Source: Ensifer adhaerens (lineage in GTDB: Bacteria > Pseudomonadota > Alphaproteobacteria > Rhizobiales > Rhizobiaceae). From it: a stretch of 64,000 nt of DNA. This document shows, in pieces, positions 9,066 to 18,066 of the stretch (position 1 is its first letter; each line of letters starts with the position of its first letter). The stretch covers positions 682,001-746,000 of the forward strand of contig NZ_JABEKT010000002.1 of NCBI RefSeq assembly GCF_013283195.1, read 5' to 3'. The notes beneath the pieces were generated by a model that saw only the letters and a program-made list of their open reading frames with translations, was not told where the DNA came from and did not search any database. A program made the position numbers and the translations under genes.

Positions 9066-10055
9066 TCACTTTTGGATGCACGTATCGACCGTGTCCTTGG
9101 TGCATTCATCAAGTCCGGTGAACACCGGATCTTCTACCGGCTTGCCGGCGATCAGGTCCATCATCACGGACGGCGCCTTGTACCCCATTTCGAACGGGCG
9201 CTGCCCGACGAGAGCTGTCACCAGTCCTTCCCTCGCGATGGCCACCTCGTCACCGATCGTGTCTGCGGCGCCGATGACGAATTCGTTCTTGGCAATCTTT
9301 TCCGCTATCGGCTTGAAGAGATCGCGGTAGGGCTGCGGTGCGCCGAACAGCGGCCAACCGCCCATGATGCCGAAGGCGTCGAGGTCCGGGTTGGCTGCAA
9401 GAATGTCGGTCATCGCCTGGACGCCCTTAGCCCCGTCGTCATTGGTAAAGACCGGGCAGCCTGCGACTTCCGTCCAGCCACCTTCGCCCTTCAGTTCCGT
9501 CAGCCCCTCCTTGCCGGTTAGCGTGTCGCGCATGCCCTGGGCCCGGCGCAAGATATTGTCCGCTCCCGGATTGCCTTCGATCGTGCAGATCTTGCCGCCA
9601 CTCGGCTTGGCCTTCTTGATGTATTCACCGATCCGCGCGCCCATCAGGTAGTTGTCGGTTCCGAGATAAGTCTTGCGCAGAGCAGAGTCCTCCTTGGCGA
9701 GGTCGGCGTCGAGCGTCATGACCGGAATGGTCGGGTTGGCTGTCTTCAGCGTCTGAGCGATCAGTTTGGCATTCGAGGGCGAAATGGCGATTGCGGCCGT
9801 GTCGGCCTTGCCGAGCATGTCCTGAACGATCTGCGCTTCGCCTGCCTCATCCGACGTCGAGGCCGGTCCGGTGTAGAAGCACTCATATTCGGAATCCGGA
9901 TTTTCCTTGTTCCATTTCTGGCAACCCTGATTGATCGCTTCGAAGAAGGGGTTGTCGAGGCCCTTCACGACGATGACGAGTTGCTTCTTGGCCAATGCCT
10001 GACCGGCGCAGAGTGCCAGGACGGCGACGGCGGCCAACAATACAGTTTTCCTCAT
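9066..10055 (-). CDS. Sugar-type ABC transporter periplasmic binding protein
   Basis: 329 residues; start at the ATG at 10055 with GGGAGGAAAG upstream. A Sec signal peptide is clear (MRKTVLLAAVAVLALCAGQALA, predicted cleavage after ALA). The mature protein has the periplasmic-binding-protein type I pattern (VVKGLDNPFFEAINQG, IVQDMLGKADTAAIAISPS, GGKICTIEGNPGADN), the cluster B family that binds ribose, fructose, inositol and similar. Its ATPase and permease are transcribed divergently from 11272, an unusual split. It is flanked by two extended-SDR dehydrogenases on its own strand. Confidence 0.9.
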   Translation of the reverse strand: MRKTVLLAAVAVLALCAGQALAKKQLVIVVKGLDNPFFEAINQGCQKWNKENPDSEYECFYTGPASTSDEAGEAQIVQDMLGKADTAAIAISPSNAKLIAQTLKTANPTIPVMTLDADLAKEDSALRKTYLGTDNYLMGARIGEYIKKAKPSGGKICTIEGNPGADNILRRAQGMRDTLTGKEGLTELKGEGGWTEVAGCPVFTNDDGAKGVQAMTDILAANPDLDAFGIMGGWPLFGAPQPYRDLFKPIAEKIAKNEFVIGAADTIGDEVAIAREGLVTALVGQRPFEMGYKAPSVMMDLIAGKPVEDPVFTGLDECTKDTVDTCIQK

Positions 10056-10102
10056 TCTTTCCTCCCATTGAACAAGCGGACAGCATCTGTCCGCGGCACA
10101 AA

Positions 10103-11083
10103 TCAACCCGGATACCAGACGACACGAGGATCGTTCGGCTGACGCTCGTATTGCCAGGCCGAGTCGATAAGCTTTTCGAGATCGTAGTCAGGGCGCCAAT
10201 CCAAGAGGTACTTGGCCTTGCTGTTATCCATCCAGTTCGAGTGGAATGCGCTGGGAACGTCGACTGAAGCGAGGCCGCGCGTGCGTGCGAGGTAGCTTGC
10301 GACCTCGCCGTAGTCGACCGGGCGATCCATGGAGACATTGAAGAGCTGCCGTTCGGCACGCGGGTTGTCGATCGCCGCCAGGATCGCTGAGACCAGGTCG
10401 CCGACATGGACGAAATTGCGTTTGAGCGGCCGACCATCGGCGTCACGCAGGAGCGGCACGGTACCGGTTTCGGCGTATCGCCGCGCTTCTTCAGGCGCAA
10501 AGAAGGTCTTCCAGTCAGGCCCGCCGAATAGATCGTCGCCGAACGACAACGTGTGCTTGAAGTCGTCCTTCTCCATGATCCACGGTGCACGCAGGCAGCA
10601 ACCATTCGTTCCATATTGAACCGCGTATTGCTCGAGCATCACTTCCTCGAGAACCTTCGATAGCGCGTAGCAGCCGGGGTAGGCGCGGTGGGGGGTGTTC
10701 TCGGTCACGGGTCCATCGTGGCGCTGGAAGAAATGACCAACGGCCGCGTCACCCCCGATGAGGATGAACTGGCGCGCGGCAGGGCTGATCCGGAAGGCCT
10801 CCAGCAGCCAGAACATGCCCTTGATGGTGGTGTCCATGACATCGTCGGGCGTTTCCTTGCAGGTGGCGAGGTGCACGATATGGGTCACACCCTTCACTGC
10901 GGCTTCGACCACATTGCGGTCGGCAATCGTTCCGCAAACCACGTCCATTCGCTCGGACGGATCAAGCCGCCGATTGTGGCAGAGCGCACGGATTCGCGCC
11001 CTCGAAAAACGTGCTTGGTCAAGCAGCCTCGCGATGAGGTTCCGCCCGACCTTGCCCGTTGCACCGGTAACAAGGATAAGCAT
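10103..11083 (-). CDS. NAD-dependent epimerase/dehydratase (extended SDR)
   Basis: 326 residues, with GGGAG upstream of the ATG at 11083. N-terminal ILVTGATGKVGRNL is the NAD(P) binding glycine motif. GCYALSK provides the Tyr/Lys pair; the expected catalytic Ser region is LIGGDAAVG, where the Ser is not evident. The C-terminal half (NFVHVGDLVSAILAAID, DYGEVASYLARTRG, YLLDWRPDYDLEKLI) resembles UDP-glucose-4-epimerase-like proteins. It is first in the minus-strand set with the binding protein, so it probably acts on the imported sugar derivative. Without the usual Ser, activity or mechanism may differ from classic epimerases. Confidence 0.82.
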   Translation of the reverse strand: MLILVTGATGKVGRNLIARLLDQARFSRARIRALCHNRRLDPSERMDVVCGTIADRNVVEAAVKGVTHIVHLATCKETPDDVMDTTIKGMFWLLEAFRISPAARQFILIGGDAAVGHFFQRHDGPVTENTPHRAYPGCYALSKVLEEVMLEQYAVQYGTNGCCLRAPWIMEKDDFKHTLSFGDDLFGGPDWKTFFAPEEARRYAETGTVPLLRDADGRPLKRNFVHVGDLVSAILAAIDNPRAERQLFNVSMDRPVDYGEVASYLARTRGLASVDVPSAFHSNWMDNSKAKYLLDWRPDYDLEKLIDSAWQYERQPNDPRVVWYPG

Positions 11084-11107
11084 GCTCGTCTCCCACCGAT
11101 GTCTAAT

Positions 11108-11136
11108 ATACAGGGCAACGTGTATTTGTCATACAA
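11108..11136. promoter_or_regulatory. Candidate operator in the divergent sugar-transport promoter region
   Basis: Between the divergent SDR gene (start 11083) and ATPase gene (start 11272). It contains the inverted repeat ATACA-N8-TGTAT (11108-11125), immediately followed by TTGTCATACAA (11126-11136). TTGT-N3-ACAA palindromes are typical targets of GntR-family (FCD) regulators. No regulator gene is adjacent, so the assignment is tentative. Confidence 0.4.
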
Positions 11137-11271
11137 AACAGTTTCTACGCAGAGGACGTCATTGACGCCTTCATGAGGATTTGCGTAAATAAGCTGTCGA
11201 CCGCTGGGTGAAGACTGAGGAACGATCGCGCCCCCTGGCGTGCCGGCGCGCTTCGGGAGGCGAGACGGCTG

Positions 11272-12012
11272 GTGGCGACACTTGAGATCACTAACATTTC
11301 CAAGCACTTCGGTGCCATTCAGGCGGTTAGCGACGTTTCGCTTTCGCTGGAGGCGGGGCAGGTGGTCGGCCTCATGGGAGATAACGGCGCCGGCAAATCA
11401 ACCTTGGTCAAGATGATTGCCGGGAATTATCGGCCGAGCCAGGGAACGATACGGCTCAACGGCAGCGAAATCGTGCTGCATCGGCCGATCGAGGCTAGGC
11501 AGCACGGCATCGAAATCGTTCACCAGGACCTGGCGCTCTGTAATAATCTATCGGCGGCAGCCAACGTCTTCCTTGGGCGCGAGCTCAGGCGCGGCTTCGG
11601 CCCTTTGCGCGTGCTGGACTATAAGGCGATGTACAGGCGCGCTGGAGAAATCTTCAGGGAGCTTCGATCCGAAACGCGCCCCCGTGACCTCGTCCGGCAG
11701 ATGTCCGGAGGGCAAAGGCAGGCGGTCGCGATCGCGCGAACGATGATTTCCGAGGCAAAGATCGTCCTCATGGACGAACCGACGGCCGCCATATCCGTGC
11801 GCCAGGTCGCCGAAGTGCTGCATCTGATCCGAGGACTGCGCGACCGCGGCATTGCGGTCGTGCTCATCAGCCATCGCATGCCGGACGTCTTTGACGTTGC
11901 CGATCGCGTGGTGGTCATGCGTCGCGGCCGAAAGGTTGCCGACAAGCCGATCTCGCAGACATCGCCTGAGGAAGTGACTGGACTGATTACCGGCGCCATC
12001 GAAAGAGGATGA
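11272..12012 (+). CDS. Sugar ABC transporter ATP-binding protein (single ABC domain)
   Basis: 246 residues from a GTG start; a GGGAGG lies about 11 bases upstream. Walker A GDNGAGKST near residues 37-45, signature MSGGQRQ, and Walker B IVLMDEPTAA are intact. Unlike RbsA-type ATPases it has one ABC domain, as in the FrcA-type subgroup for fructose or ribose-like sugars common in rhizobia. The permease follows 35 bases downstream, and the binding protein is divergent. Together they form a complete importer. Confidence 0.92.
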   Translation: MATLEITNISKHFGAIQAVSDVSLSLEAGQVVGLMGDNGAGKSTLVKMIAGNYRPSQGTIRLNGSEIVLHRPIEARQHGIEIVHQDLALCNNLSAAANVFLGRELRRGFGPLRVLDYKAMYRRAGEIFRELRSETRPRDLVRQMSGGQRQAVAIARTMISEAKIVLMDEPTAAISVRQVAEVLHLIRGLRDRGIAVVLISHRMPDVFDVADRVVVMRRGRKVADKPISQTSPEEVTGLITGAIERG

Positions 12013-12047
12013 GCGCTGCAAGGCTGCATCGAGGGAACGTGTAGACG

Positions 12048-13046
12048 ATGGCAACGATGCTCGACCAGACCATGGCTCAGAAACGGCGCACGCTGGGGGC
12101 TGCCGTCCTCGCCAACCAGACCTTCTGGGTTTTGCTCGCCGTCGTGCTGGCATGCGTTTTCCTGTCCTTCGCGACGGATTCCTTCGCCACGTCGAAGAAC
12201 CTTTACAACATCACCCGCAACACCACCTTTGTCGCCATCATTGCCCTTGGCATGACGCTGGTCATCATCACAGGCGGGATAGACTTGTCTGTCGGGTCGG
12301 TGCTTTGCCTATGCAGTATGATTTTGGCGGTGGTCATGCATGCCGGCTACAGTATCGAGGTCGGAATTGCTGCCTCGGTGGCAACGGCGCTTCTCATCGG
12401 CGCGTTCAACGGTGTCCTGATCGCCTATTTGGGATTTCCACCTTTCGTGGTCACACTTGGCATGCTTTCGATTGCGCGAAGCCTGGCCATGGTCGCCTCC
12501 AACAACACTGTCGTTTTTCAGTTTGGCCCCGACCACGACAAGCTGCTGGCTCTTGGCGGTGGGGCATGGCTGTTCGGCATCGCCAACCCGGTAATCTACA
12601 TGATCGTGCTGGCGCTGCTAACTGGCTTCGTTCTGCGGTGGACAAGGCTCGGTCGCTATATCTACGCCATCGGCGGCAACGAGCACGCGGCAACCGCGAC
12701 CGGTATTCCGGTTCGACCGATCAAGGTCGGTGTCTATATGATTTCCGCCCTCTCGGCCGGCGTCGCCGGCATCGTCCAGACCGGGTGGCTCGGAGCGGTG
12801 ACAACCAACATTGGCGCCGGCATGGAGCTGCAGGTCATCGCAGCGACGGTGATCGGCGGTGCCAACCTGGCCGGCGGCACAGGCACGGCCCTTGGAGCAC
12901 TGGTCGGTGCAGCGCTCATTGAAGTGATCCGCAATAGCCTCGGGCTGCTCGGCATCAACGCATTCTGGCAGGGGACGTTCATCGGCGGCGCGACCATCCT
13001 CGCGGTCCTTTTCGACCGCATCCGCAATTTCCGGCAGTCTGAATAG
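12048..13046 (+). CDS. Sugar ABC transporter permease (RbsC/FrcC-like)
   Basis: 332 residues with about 8-10 membrane segments. Signature motifs of the ribose-type permease family are present: TTFVAIIALGMTLVIITGGI followed by DLSVGS, YIYAIGGNEHAATATGIPV, and GGANLAGGTGTALGALVGA near the C-terminus. It pairs with the upstream single-domain ATPase. It is the last intact gene of the plus-strand transport unit; a LysR fossil follows. Confidence 0.92.
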   Translation: MATMLDQTMAQKRRTLGAAVLANQTFWVLLAVVLACVFLSFATDSFATSKNLYNITRNTTFVAIIALGMTLVIITGGIDLSVGSVLCLCSMILAVVMHAGYSIEVGIAASVATALLIGAFNGVLIAYLGFPPFVVTLGMLSIARSLAMVASNNTVVFQFGPDHDKLLALGGGAWLFGIANPVIYMIVLALLTGFVLRWTRLGRYIYAIGGNEHAATATGIPVRPIKVGVYMISALSAGVAGIVQTGWLGAVTTNIGAGMELQVIAATVIGGANLAGGTGTALGALVGAALIEVIRNSLGLLGINAFWQGTFIGGATILAVLFDRIRNFRQSE

Positions 13047-13158
13047 CTCACCAATCCCATGTAAGCATGGCGCTGTACGCGGTGTTTCCTAGGGCCACCT
13101 TCCAGGAGATCAAATTCATCTTGTTGGCGGGTGGAATTGGCGCCCCGACGCAGGCCAC

Positions 13159-13480
13159 ATGCATTGTCTTCTGGAGGTGGTTCGGCTGTGGGTGGCAGTG
13201 CAATCTTCCGCACTTGAGGTGGCTATCAGGCAGCCGCAGTCGCTTTTGAGAACCTGGTGGTTGACCGCGCAGACGCTTGGGCGACGGCACCTTCTCACTG
13301 GTGTCACTGGTCTCCGCCGGCCTTGGGATCGGCTTTGCGCCGGAATGGACGCCGGATCTGCCCAACCGAAACTTCGAGCTTCGCAAGGTGAGGAGCGTAG
13401 ATTTCAGGATCGGGCTCGGTGTCGCCTGGTCGAAGGATGATCCAACGGCTACCCGTGACGACATCATCGATATCGGGCGG
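13159..13480 (+). pseudogene. LysR-family regulator fossil A (internally deleted)
   Basis: The frame from about 13277 reads LVSAGLGIGFAPEWT, DLPNRNFELRKV, DFRIGLGVAWSKDDPTA and RDDIIDI, which is the C-terminal part of a LysR effector domain. About 100 bases upstream, EVVRL, ALEVAI and RQPQSLLR recall the LysR helix-turn-helix end. The central two thirds of a normal 300-residue regulator are missing, and the pieces are in different frames. It is therefore a decayed gene with an internal deletion. A second C-terminal copy lies at about 15075. The rest of 13047-13707 holds nothing recognisable. Confidence 0.65.
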
Positions 13481-13707
13481 AACGGTCTGCCGGGGGGGGT
13501 ATTCGGTCCCGGCTCTCGCCTTTCAGGCAGTGCTATGCTGAACCTCTTGGCGCGCAACCCCTTTTTACCCGGTCAAGCCGCGCACAAACTGGCGCTGGCA
13601 GCGACGCTGCCAACGCCCGGTACGCTCATTTGCCAAGTGACTGGTTCATGAGCTCGGCAGTCCCCTAGATGCACCGAGGGTTCTGATCCAATCAAGGCAA
13701 CAGACCT

Positions 13708-14730
13708 TCAATATTTCTTTTTGCGAACGATCTTGTTGCCACGAGGTCCGCTGATGACAGGTGTTCTGTCACGGTTTTCAGAAACCAAGCTTCGCCAGCG
13801 TTCAACGCGGTCGGCGGCCAGAGTGCCGCTTTTGACGGCTGCCTGAACCGCGCAGCCCGGTTCATGCGCATGGGTACAATCGCGAAAGCGGCAAAGCTGT
13901 GCCAGTTCCTTTATGTCGGAAAAAAGCGTGTCGATCCCATCGGTGATATCGCTGACGTACAGTGTTCTTATTCCAGGCGTATCGATGACCCAGCCGCCGC
14001 CCGGAATAGGATGTAGCGAGCGCGCGGTCGTGGTGTGACGGCCTTGCGCGTCATGTTCGCGAATAGTCCCGGTTTTCTGCTGTGCGTTCGATTCAAGTCT
14101 GGTCAACGTGTTGACCAACGTCGACTTTCCCACTCCCGACGATCCAACCAGAGCGATCGTTTGGCCAGCACCGCACCAGGAACTCAAAAGGGAGCTTGCA
14201 TCGGCTGAGCGCCCATTCAGGGCAACGACAGGTAGGTCGCGCTGCAAAGCCTCGGCTTTGGCCTGAAATATGCCAACGTCTTCCGCGGTGTCAGCCTTGG
14301 TCAACACGACCACCGGTTTGCTGCCCGCCTGGTTAGCCATGATGAGGTAACGTTCCAGCCGCTCGATATTGAAATCGGCGTTGCACGACGTCACGATCAA
14401 CAGTGTGTCGATGTTGGCAGCAACAAGTTGTTGGCCACGTCCGACCTCCGGGCGTCGCTTAAACACGGTCTTCCGGTCAAGCCGCCTGACAAGCATGTCG
14501 GACCGGGGATCGGCAAGCACCCAGTCGCCCACGGCGAAATCAGCCGTATTGGCATTGGCAGGTAGCTCTAGCCTGATCGATCCCGTGGTGCCCATCGCCT
14601 CAATGCGTGCCCGGTGAACCGACGCAACGCGCCTGGGTACGAGGTCTGCTTCGGTCGGCTTTACCTGATCCGCAAAAAAGCCGGACCAACCAAGCAATTC
14701 CAACGCTGAGTGGAGACTGGAGTTCGTCAA
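13708..14730 (-). CDS. rsgA: Ribosome small subunit-dependent GTPase RsgA
   Basis: 340 residues, apparently from a TTG start at 14730 (MTNSSLHSALELLGW). RsgA (YjeQ) is a circularly permuted GTPase that helps mature and check the 30S subunit. Order of parts: N-terminal OB-fold with TGSIRLELPANANTADFAVG, then G4 (VLTKADT), then G1 GSSGVGKSTLVN, then G3 DTPGIR, then a C-terminal zinc knuckle C-x4-C-x-H-x5-C (CRFRDCTHAHEPGC). All motifs are intact. It is unusual to find this housekeeping gene here, between two LysR fossils; it may be a second copy acquired with its small neighbour. Confidence 0.93.
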   Translation of the reverse strand: MTNSSLHSALELLGWSGFFADQVKPTEADLVPRRVASVHRARIEAMGTTGSIRLELPANANTADFAVGDWVLADPRSDMLVRRLDRKTVFKRRPEVGRGQQLVAANIDTLLIVTSCNADFNIERLERYLIMANQAGSKPVVVLTKADTAEDVGIFQAKAEALQRDLPVVALNGRSADASSLLSSWCGAGQTIALVGSSGVGKSTLVNTLTRLESNAQQKTGTIREHDAQGRHTTTARSLHPIPGGGWVIDTPGIRTLYVSDITDGIDTLFSDIKELAQLCRFRDCTHAHEPGCAVQAAVKSGTLAADRVERWRSLVSENRDRTPVISGPRGNKIVRKKKY

Positions 14731-14767
14731 ATTTTGCTTCGCCTTTGATTTTTTGCAGGCTTATTGC

Positions 14768-14944
14768 CTAGTTGCGCTGATGATCTCGTTTTGGCAAAGA
14801 ATTTGCGTAAGCTGCAGCCTCGCCGGAGTAGGGGAAATGGTCCCCTAACTGACTGTCACCGTCATAAACTTTGAAGGCTGGTCCATCGACTTCGACGATC
14901 TTATACCCATTCACGTATTCAAATTTCGGCGTTTTCCAACCCAT
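14768..14944 (-). CDS. Small conserved-looking protein, 58 residues
   Basis: Start at the ATG at 14944 with GGAGAG five bases upstream; the frame is open further upstream but without a site. The sequence begins MGWKTPKFEYVNGYKIVEVD and ends in a short basic tail. It is Tyr/Asp-rich with no signal peptide. I do not recognise the family. It lies 37 bases upstream of rsgA on the same strand and may be co-transcribed with it. Confidence 0.5.
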   Translation of the reverse strand: MGWKTPKFEYVNGYKIVEVDGPAFKVYDGDSQLGDHFPYSGEAAAYANSLPKRDHQRN

Positions 14945-15074
14945 AAATGCTCTCCAGTTTCGGTCCAGTGTTTCCAAACTCTGAAAATGATGTCCGGCTG
15001 TCATGCTTCGCAATCTATCGCAATATCACGTGCCCGCACAAAAGACGAACTAGCCAACGCCGGTTCGTGTCCCA

Positions 15075-15186
15075 TCAAGGCGAGGGATCGGAATCGACAT
15101 CCTGGACTGGCGGGGGTCGCCTTGGCCCAAGGACGACCCGACGGCATCATCGGTATTGCGCGTTCACTGGTCAGAGCAGGCAGGTG
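15075..15186 (+). pseudogene. LysR-family regulator fossil B (C-terminal fragment, frameshifted)
   Basis: One frame gives GVAL then, with a one-base shift, WPKDDPTAS; another frame gives GIIGIARSLVRAGR. Compared with fossil A (GVAWSKDDPTA, RDDIIDI) and the usual LysR C-terminus (DDIIDIARSL), this is a second copy of the same C-terminal segment with a frameshift. Shared bases continue past the stop (both have TTCGGTCCCGG about 60-100 bases later). The remainder of 14945-15460 shows no gene and presumably carries the promoter of the cyclase gene. Confidence 0.6.
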
Positions 15187-15460
15187 AGGGCGAGTTGCCG
15201 AGGGTGTTCGGTCCCGGCAGCGCTTCTCTAATCGGCGTGTCATCGTCAAGCGCTTTTCGAGCTTTTCCCTGGCCAGGACGAGATAACATCGTCGTCGGAA
15301 TTCAGCGCTAAGTGGCCATTCCGGCACGGTCCCAAGTCAGGCAATAAATCTGGCACGAGCGCGGAAACAAGAGTAGCTTGCGAAGGCTATGAGGCTGGGA
15401 AGTTTCCCTCCCTGAACCAACGCAAAAGTGAGGCCTTCTATACCTTTGGGAGAGGCGGCC

Positions 15461-17764
15461 ATGGGAGCGGTTCGCGCCGAACGGCGGCTGGTCGCAATTC
15501 TTGCCGTCGACATTGTTGGCTATTCGCGTCTCATCGAAGCCGACGAGGCCGGGACCCTGGCTGCGATGAAAGCGTTGCGTTCCGAAATCTTCGATCCCCT
15601 ATTAGAAGATTATCACGGGCGCATCGTGAAACTCATGGGCGACGGCGAGATCGTGGAATTTAGCTCCGTCGTCGATGCTGTGACATTCGCCGTCGCGTCA
15701 CAAAGAGAGGTCACCGCGCGCCAGGTAGATGTTGCACCCGAACTTCGCCTTCTTTTCCGCATGGGTATCAATCTCGGCGATGTCGTCGTGGACGGCGATG
15801 ATTTGCTGGGCGACGGTGTCAACGTTGCGGCCCGCCTTGAGCAGATATGTGAGCCGGGAGGACTTTTCGTGTCCGGCACCACTTTCGATCACTTGCAAGG
15901 CAAGCTCGAATTGCCACTGGAATTCATCGGCGAGCAACATGTGAAGAATATCGAGCGGGCGGTGCGTGTCTATCGGGTGAGGTTCGAGGGGGATGCGCAG
16001 CATCGGCGGTTCAACGTCAGGAGCCTTCGCAATTGGGGAATTCCAGCCGCTTTAGCCCTCCTCCTCTTGATAGGCGTTCCTGCAATGTGGCTGGCCCAGA
16101 GGAACACGAGCGCCGACACGTCGTCCGTCGCGCGGACGGTTTTTCCGCTGCCAGAAAAGCCGTCGATCGCCGTCCTGCCGTTCGACAATCTTAGTTCCGA
16201 TGCCGAGCAGGGCTATTTCGCCGACGGAATGACTGACGACCTGATCACTGAACTTTCAAAACTGTCCGGCATTTTCGTGATCGCGCGCAACTCGACCTTC
16301 ACTTACAAGGGCAAGCCCACCACGGCGCAGCAGGTGGCCGAGGAATTGGGCGTCCACTACATCCTCGAGGGCAGCGTGCGTCGAGAAGGAAACCATGTTC
16401 GAGTCAATGCCCAGTTGATCGACGCGATCGAAGGACACCACCTCTGGGCTGAGCGCTATGATGGTGAAATGAGCGGCGTGTTTGGGCTGCAGGACAGGGT
16501 GATAGGACAGATCGTGTCGACGCTCGCCGTGAAGCTGACAAGTGCGGAACAGAAAGCCTCAGTTGCGCTGGAGACAGCCAATCCGCAAGCCTATGATCTG
16601 CTGTTGCAGGGATGGGATCACCTTCGCCGGGACACCGAGTCGGAAACGGTCACGGCTGCCGCTTTCTTCCAGAAGGCTATCGTACTCGATCCGAACTATA
16701 GTCGCGCCTATGCATCGCTGGCGGCGGCAAACTGGAGGATTACCGTCTCAACTTGGTATGGCAGGGAGAACGCTTCCCAGAACCTGAACCGAAATCTTGC
16801 AAAGGCAATGGAGAGGCCGACGCCGCTTGCCTATGCGATAACGGCGCAGCTGCTCGCGCAGCAGGGGCGCTACGACGAAGCGTTCTCTGCCATCGGCCGG
16901 GCGATGAAGCTTGCGCCGAATGATCCCGACAACCATGTCAGCATGGCGCGGATTCTCAACGCGACGGGACAAGCGGTAGAGGCTGAACAGCAGGTCCGCC
17001 AGGCGATGCGATTCGATCCCCGTTTCTCGCCTGCAACACTGCGCATGCTCGCAATCTCCCTCTTCTCCCAGGGAAAGTACGACGAAGCTGCCGGAAACTT
17101 TGAACGTGTGATGGCAAAAAAATCCGACGTCCTTGCGGACTACACCACATTGATATCGAGCTACGGCCACCTCGGACGTACTGAGGGCGCTCAGGCTCTC
17201 GTCGACAAGTACAATAAATTGGCGGAGTCTTCCCTGTGCGATCCGCTCACAATCCAGGAAAGTGCATTTGATTGGTACGGTAGTGCGTTCGCCTACTATA
17301 GACCTTACATAACGCGCCTGCAGGACGGTCTACGGAAAGCCGGTGTGCCCGATGGGGCCGGTACCGACCTCGCCCTTGACGACTATCTCAAGTTTATAAC
17401 GACAACGAACGGCGAACCCAGTGTCGACGGCACGATGAAAGTCAATGTAGCAGACGCAAAGGCGCTGCTCGCCCGCGGCGTGCCCTTTATCGATGTGCGA
17501 GCCCCGCTCAGCTACGAAAACGGCCACATCCCCAAGGCCATCAATTTATCGCTGGTCACCGGCCTGTCGAAGGAAAGCCTCGCCAAGGTGGCGGGCAAGG
17601 ACGACGAGGTCGCCTTCTATTGCCACGGCAAGCATTGCCACTATTCCGCCTATGCCTCGGCCAAGGCGGTTGCCTGGGGCTACACGCACGTGCTTCTTTT
17701 TGCGGGCGGATTTTCGGAGTGGGAGGACGAGGGCTATCCTCTGGTGATTGAGGTCAAGAACTAG
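15461..17764 (+). CDS. Class III cyclase - TolB-like - TPR - rhodanese fusion protein
   Basis: 767 residues; start at the ATG at 15461 with GGGAGAGG six bases upstream. Residues ~10-175 are a class III nucleotidyl cyclase domain with both metal aspartates (Asp17 in AVDIVGYS, Asp61 in MGDGE) and the GDGVNVAARLE block. A membrane segment spans ~195-214. A TolB-like AVLPFDNLSS domain follows at ~234-360, then TPR-like helices to ~620. The last ~110 residues are a rhodanese domain (VPFIDVRAPLSYENGHIPKA) whose active loop has Cys721 and Cys726 (CHGKHC). The cyclase-TolB-TPR layout is common in rhizobia; a C-terminal rhodanese is not. I infer cAMP synthesis gated by a sulfur or redox signal. Monocistronic. 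Confidence 0.88.
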   Translation: MGAVRAERRLVAILAVDIVGYSRLIEADEAGTLAAMKALRSEIFDPLLEDYHGRIVKLMGDGEIVEFSSVVDAVTFAVASQREVTARQVDVAPELRLLFRMGINLGDVVVDGDDLLGDGVNVAARLEQICEPGGLFVSGTTFDHLQGKLELPLEFIGEQHVKNIERAVRVYRVRFEGDAQHRRFNVRSLRNWGIPAALALLLLIGVPAMWLAQRNTSADTSSVARTVFPLPEKPSIAVLPFDNLSSDAEQGYFADGMTDDLITELSKLSGIFVIARNSTFTYKGKPTTAQQVAEELGVHYILEGSVRREGNHVRVNAQLIDAIEGHHLWAERYDGEMSGVFGLQDRVIGQIVSTLAVKLTSAEQKASVALETANPQAYDLLLQGWDHLRRDTESETVTAAAFFQKAIVLDPNYSRAYASLAAANWRITVSTWYGRENASQNLNRNLAKAMERPTPLAYAITAQLLAQQGRYDEAFSAIGRAMKLAPNDPDNHVSMARILNATGQAVEAEQQVRQAMRFDPRFSPATLRMLAISLFSQGKYDEAAGNFERVMAKKSDVLADYTTLISSYGHLGRTEGAQALVDKYNKLAESSLCDPLTIQESAFDWYGSAFAYYRPYITRLQDGLRKAGVPDGAGTDLALDDYLKFITTTNGEPSVDGTMKVNVADAKALLARGVPFIDVRAPLSYENGHIPKAINLSLVTGLSKESLAKVAGKDDEVAFYCHGKHCHYSAYASAKAVAWGYTHVLLFAGGFSEWEDEGYPLVIEVKN

Positions 17765-18066
17765 CTTGGGCAGGAATTGCCACATGAAACCATCTGGGTT
17801 GCCAAACGCCATCCGCGATCTCAGGAAAGCGACTGGCGCATCCCTACCAGGGCCGAGTTCGGCCCTAAGCGGCCACTAAACTGACCCTGAAATTTGCGCC
17901 GTGCAAGCCGTTGAATTGGCAGTGGCCGAAAAGTACTGCACGATTGTTGGATTATGCACCAACTAGAGCAACCGTTGTCTAGGCGGGACGAAGACTTGTC
18001 CGCACCGTATTCCGAGTGATAGCGAAATAGGCTGCTTTGGTCCTCACCATAACCACGGGAAGAAAA
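17765..18066. other. Intergenic region with a small hairpin
   Basis: About 300 bases between the cyclase gene and a small gene. It contains GGGCCGA/TCGGCCC around 17856 (possible weak terminator of the cyclase gene, no U-tract). No coding frame with a credible start is seen. Confidence 0.4.
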
